From NCBI RefSeq assembly GCF_041146795.1, contig NC_135172.1:41047623-41111622 (forward strand): a stretch of 64,000 nucleotides of DNA. Reading direction: 5' to 3'. Positions 63,974-64,000 of this stretch are shown in pieces. The stretch comes from Maylandia zebra (lineage: Eukaryota > Chordata > Actinopteri > Cichliformes > Cichlidae). The notes below the pieces were generated by a model that worked only from the letters and a program-made list of their open reading frames with translations, did not search any database and had not been told where the DNA came from. How positions within the stretch are numbered: the stretch's first letter is position 1; every line of letters starts with the position of its first letter. The translations under genes and the position numbers were made by a program.

Positions 63974-64000
63974 GTGAGTCTGTGTTCAGGCAGAAATCAA

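Overview
The window looks like nuclear DNA from a ray-finned fish, most likely a percomorph and perhaps a cichlid. This rests on long AT-rich introns with GT/AG borders, fish-type protein sequences, and many decayed repeats of families I know from teleost genomes. There are no bacterial operons, plasmid or phage features, or CRISPR arrays. Species-level placement is inference from recalled repeat consensus sequences.

Layout. Positions 1-17600 are mostly repeat debris: a LINE tail, a small hAT element with a perfect target duplication, Tc1-like transposase relics, SINE-like pieces and a second LINE fragment. One unrecognised multi-exon gene or pseudogene lies on the minus strand at 3266-4603. 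From 17.6 to 33.8 kb lies p4hb (protein disulfide isomerase), with 11 coding exons that I could join in frame into 512 residues. ppp1r27 (protein phosphatase 1 regulatory subunit 27) follows at 36.4-37.7 kb with 3 coding exons and 166 residues. On the minus strand, 40.1-42.8 kb holds a divergent SLC1A-type amino-acid transporter of which I find a possible first exon and the last four exons but not the middle. alyref (mRNA export adaptor) lies at 48.0-50.6 kb with 6 exons and 261 residues. arhgdia (Rho GDP-dissociation inhibitor alpha) begins at about 53.1 kb and leaves the window after its second coding exon. Its roughly 9.8-kb first intron contains a 1.6-kb hAT element with an exact 8-bp target duplication.

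Context. P4HB, PPP1R27, ALYREF and ARHGDIA are close neighbours on human chromosome 17q25.3, so this is a conserved vertebrate synteny block. The genes are not an operon and act in different places: ER protein folding, PP1 regulation in muscle, nuclear mRNA export, and cytosolic control of Rho GTPases. The SLC1A-like gene is the newcomer relative to the human order as I recall it.

I see no clearly new biological system. The observations most worth checking are the SLC1A-like gene with altered transport motifs and missing middle exons, the orphan minus-strand gene at 3.3-4.6 kb, the hAT element whose BED finger is split by an insertion, and the two adjacent near-perfect palindromes at 16.3 kb.
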